8,654 bases of DNA from Chloroflexota bacterium. GTDB taxonomy: Bacteria > Chloroflexota > Ktedonobacteria > Ktedonobacterales > Ktedonobacteraceae. Below the pieces are notes generated by a model. The model was not told the origin of the DNA, did no database searches, and saw only the letters and a list, made by a program, of their open reading frames with translations. Of the stretch, positions 6,267 to 8,654 are shown in pieces (within the stretch, counting starts at the first letter, position 1; every line of letters starts with the position of its first letter). The DNA lies in assembly GCA_005881295.1 (NCBI GenBank), contig VBHS01000361.1, positions 1 to 8,654 of the forward strand, read 5' to 3'. The position numbers and the translations under genes were made by a program.

Positions 6267-6314
6267 GGAGTTAACTCCCTGCTTCCCCGGTTACAAACAG
6301 GGAGGCAGGGAGTT
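6267..6314. terminator. Strong hairpin downstream of the cyclic-nucleotide-binding gene
   Basis: Arms AACTCCCTGCTTCCC (6273-6287) and GGGAGGCAGGGAGTT (6300-6314) pair over 15 bp with one G-U wobble around a 12-base loop. A perfect 12-base palindrome GGAGTTAACTCC (6267-6278) overlaps the left arm. On the minus strand a run of six T (6254-6259) follows the stem by about 13 bases. It lies 37 bases after the stop of the minus-strand gene, so it may end that transcript. It could also be a subterminal hairpin of the neighbouring transposon remnant. Confidence 0.45.
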
Positions 6315-6350
6315 CTTGCTATAGAGAATGCGTAGAGCGAGCTATTACTT

Positions 6351-6782
6351 TTAATGATCGTGAATACGGTTTTCGGCCTTACGCAGGCGACGACTGAGCA
6401 CGGCAAGGAGCTTGATGGCGATATCGGGATAACTACGTAACGCTGCGCGGAATTCCCAAACAGGTAGAAGTAAAGCTGTCACGTCGTCTACGGCAGTGAC
6501 AGTCGCCGAACGAGGCAAATCGTCGAGCAGGGCCATCTCTCCAAGGACCCCCCCAGTTGACTCTGTACCAAGTACTTCCTCTGCTCTATCGGGGTGGACT
6601 GCCTGGGTAATACGGACTGTGCCGCTGATCAGTACATAGAGTCCTACTCCTGTATCGCCCTGTGAAAATAATGTGCTACCTGCGGGGTATTTACGTTCCT
6701 GGCAACTCCGGGCAAGTGCCTGTAATTCTTTTCTGTTGAGGCTCGAAAATAAGTCCACTCGTTTTAGGGTTTCTTCGTGCAT
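6351..6782 (-). CDS. Stand-alone cyclic-nucleotide-binding domain protein
   Basis: The 143-residue product is essentially one CRP/cNMP-binding domain: LFSSLNRKELQALA at the start, then GSTLFSQGDTGVGLYVLISGTVRI (36-59), and the phosphate-binding cassette GEMALLDDLPRSATVTA (81-97). The latter has the Glu and Arg that contact the ribose and cyclic phosphate in PKA-like domains. A helix (IAIKLLAVLSRRLRKAENRI) ends the protein. CRP-family regulators carry about 70 more residues with a DNA-binding helix-turn-helix; none is present, so direct DNA binding is unlikely. The domain could sense cAMP or cGMP and act on a partner protein. The ATG at 6780-6782 has AGGAG (6792-6796) 9 bases upstream. It is transcribed alone, flanked by transposon-like debris on both sides. 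The ligand is inferred from the cassette only. Confidence 0.88.
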   Translation of the reverse strand: MHEETLKRVDLFSSLNRKELQALARSCQERKYPAGSTLFSQGDTGVGLYVLISGTVRITQAVHPDRAEEVLGTESTGGVLGEMALLDDLPRSATVTAVDDVTALLLPVWEFRAALRSYPDIAIKLLAVLSRRLRKAENRIHDH

Positions 6783-6863
6783 ACCTGAGAGCTCCTTTAT
6801 ACCATTTTTTCTGGGGTTACCGACGTTGTTGACTACTCAGTTAGAATATGCGAAACTTGAGCG

Positions 6864-7032
6864 GTGAGAACGTATGAGTACCGCCTTCGACCAAACAAGG
6901 CACAAGAACAAGCCTTGATGACCTCGCGCAAGATGTACAATACCTGTCTTGAGGAGTTGATCACTCATTACAAAGAGACGGGCAAGTATTTGCATCTGTA
7001 CGAACAGGATAAGCGGCATGGCAGATCCGAAT
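6864..7032 (+). pseudogene. tnpB: TnpB (OrfB, IS200/IS605 family) N-terminal remnant
   Basis: TnpB is the RNA-guided nuclease carried by IS200/IS605-type elements and is normally about 370-400 residues. Here a GTG at 6864 opens MRTYEYRLRPNKAQEQAL ... SRKMYNTCLEELI ... YKETGKYLHLYEQDKRHG, the standard N-terminal helical region of this family. The segment between QAL and SRK looks shorter than usual, suggesting a small internal deletion. Similarity is lost at about 7020-7030, just before the TPR gene, so the RuvC-like nuclease domain and the guide RNA end are missing. The open frame runs on to 7091 but overlaps the next gene and is not TnpB-like there. It is a dead fragment. Confidence 0.75.
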
Positions 7033-7062
7033 GCATCAAAAGATTGAGGAAGATAGATTTTC

Positions 7063-8654
7063 ATGGCTACACAGGATCATGTACTGGCTGAGAAGCGCTT
7101 ACAAGAAGGTATTGCTGCCTACAATGACGGGAAGATGGAGATAGCAGCAGAGGCTTTAATAGAAGCGGAAAAGCTGTTTCGAGAGCTTGGGGATCTTAAA
7201 CGTGCGGGAGATTGTCGCTCACTACTTGCCGATGTGCAGCGTGAGAACAATCTGATCGAACAATCCATTACCAGTTACCAGCGTGCGATGAAGTTATATC
7301 AAGAAGCAGGAAGGCCTTTAAACGAGGCGCAAGCTGCTCTTGCGATAGGGCACCTGGAGCGGCAGCAAAGCCACCTGGATCGCGCCCAGGAAGCTTATGA
7401 GCGGGCACGAGAACTTTATAGTTCGGAAAAGGGAAACAACGCGCAGGGTCTGGGAAATGTAGTATTAGCACTTGGGCACCTGGAACTCCAACGAGGCAAC
7501 ATCGACCGAGCTACCGTATTGTATCAAGAGGCAATCAGTTATTTTAGTAATGCTCAAGACAGCATCAACGAGGCAGATGCCCGGCGAAGTCTTGCCGACA
7601 TTTTACGCCTGGCACGTCGTTTGACGAGGCTGCAGAGGCTTACAGGCAAGCGCTGGAGGTCTACCAGGAAAAGCGGGACACGTATGGCGCCGTTGATGCG
7701 CTGTCGGGTCTGGGGCGTATCTACCTGGATCAGCGACGACTCGAAGAGTCAGCAGATTACTTCGGAGATGCGGTGGAACGGTCTCGTCCCATAGAATATG
7801 AACTGGGAGAGGCGGATGGCAACCTGGGATTATCTGAGGTCGCTGAATTACGGGGGCAGGTAGAGCAGGCATTAACCAGCGCCCAATTGGCACTCCAGAG
7901 ATATACGGATAAACGGAACGCACTGGGTACGGCCCACACAAACCGTGTATTGGGTGAGATCAATATGCGCAGGGGGCAACTCTCCTACGCTAACTCAACG
8001 ATGGAGTCGGCGTTACGGACGTATAAAGCCATTGCCTACCGCATTGGACAGGCCGAGACGACGGCGGGGCTTGGCGATATTCAACGGCGCAGGGGCTTTC
8101 TAGCAACAGCACTGCAGACGTACAACGAGGCACTGAACCTGGCAAACAAGTTACAGGATGAGCTTGTTGAGAGCAGGGCTTTGCTGGGAATGGGAGAGGT
8201 TTATCGCCAGCAAGGGCAAACGGGGCAGGCAGCGGTGTGCTATCGTAATGCGCAGGACCACATGGAACAATTGGGAGAGAGAGCGGGAGTAGCTGAAGCG
8301 CAGGTTCTCCTGGCCCGGCTAGCGGTATTTGGCGGACAGCTTGGTGAAGCGATAGCATACCTATCGAAGGCGGCCTCCAATATTACTCCGGTGATATATC
8401 CGGTTAAGGCGTCACCTTTGTTATCACTGGTACAGGGTCAGTTGCTATTGACGCAGGGAGATTTTGTGCAGGCGGAGGAAGGTTTTGGAGCGGCTTATAA
8501 ACAGGCTGAGGGGCAACAAGAACCACAGCTGGCAGCCGAGGCTCTTGCGGGTATGGCTCGTGTAAAGTTGTCACAAGGAGAGCTAGATGCTGCTTCAACC
8601 ATGTTTACAGAGGCGAGGCGTCGATTCCAATTATTAGAAAGTACAGACGGTGAA
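7063..8654 (+). CDS. Tetratricopeptide-repeat protein, frameshifted, continues past right edge
   Basis: The product is almost entirely tandem TPR-type helix pairs of about 40 residues, e.g. LERQQSHLDRAQEAYERARE and LELQRGNIDRATVLYQEAI. Such arrays form protein-binding superhelices; no catalytic or DNA-binding domain is visible in this part. The ATG at 7063 has GAGGA (7046-7050) 12 bases upstream, inside the tail of the tnpB debris. The frame from 7063 encodes repeats up to LADILRLARR (about 186 residues), then turns to nonsense and stops at 7794. From 7620 the next frame continues the repeat pattern at once with FDEAAEAYRQALEVYQEK and stays open to the window edge (345 codons). One base is missing at CGTCGTTTGACGAG (7615-7628); four T instead of three would restore CGT CGT TTT GAC. 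A real mutation or a sequencing error would look alike. The protein exceeds 530 residues and its end lies outside the window. Confidence 0.82.

Noticed and set aside
6797..6802. TATAAA on the minus strand as -10 of the cyclic-nucleotide-binding gene
   Set aside because: It directly abuts the ribosome binding site, so a transcript from it would start within or after that site.
7603..8598. Minus-strand frames opposite the TPR gene
   Set aside because: They mirror the repetitive TPR coding sequence and have no motifs or ribosome binding sites.
1..8654. CRISPR arrays, tRNA or rRNA genes
   Set aside because: No regularly spaced direct repeats, no cloverleaf with a T-loop consensus and no rRNA-like sequence were found by eye.

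Overview
The window looks like chromosomal DNA of a Chloroflexota bacterium, most likely of the class Ktedonobacteria. I infer this from the gene content (a MurT/GatD lipid II amidation pair, a DUF6788-type small protein, an NrdR-type regulator, a long HPF, TnpB debris), the mid-range base composition, and the mix of ATG, GTG and TTG starts. No 16S or other decisive taxonomic marker is present, so the assignment is tentative.

Layout. Bases 1-874 (minus) hold a DNA topoisomerase I fragment. It runs off the left edge and has lost its 5' end, where an in-frame stop replaces the first ~90 codons. Bases 875-1193 are non-coding and carry a good promoter with an overlapping dyad for the next operon. 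Bases 1194-4478 (plus) are a compact three-gene operon: murT, gatD (4-base overlap) and, 19 bases later, a protein joining a ClpX-type zinc-binding domain to a C-terminal domain I do not recognise. A nested hairpin at 4500-4544 separates this operon from the convergent hpf gene (4573-5199, minus). The 331-base divergent region 5200-5530 holds the hpf promoter with a dyad centred near -41, and a perfect 9-bp-arm palindrome ahead of a small DUF6788-type gene (5531-5791). Next is nrdR (5868-6199), broken by an internal deletion. A minus-strand gene for a stand-alone cyclic-nucleotide-binding domain (6351-6782) follows, flanked by a possible IS200/IS605-type end and a truncated tnpB start. From 7063 to the right edge is a long TPR protein gene interrupted by one frameshift.

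How the genes fit together. MurT and GatD form the enzyme that amidates the D-glutamate of lipid II, so the first operon is a cell-wall operon typical of single-membrane bacteria. The zinc-finger protein travels with it, but its role is unknown. HPF stores ribosomes as inactive dimers in slow growth. NrdR would repress ribonucleotide reductase genes but cannot work in this form. Four of the nine genes (topA, nrdR, tnpB, TPR) are visibly broken, so the window is either a decaying, rearranged segment or contains assembly or sequencing errors. Read-level checks would separate these.
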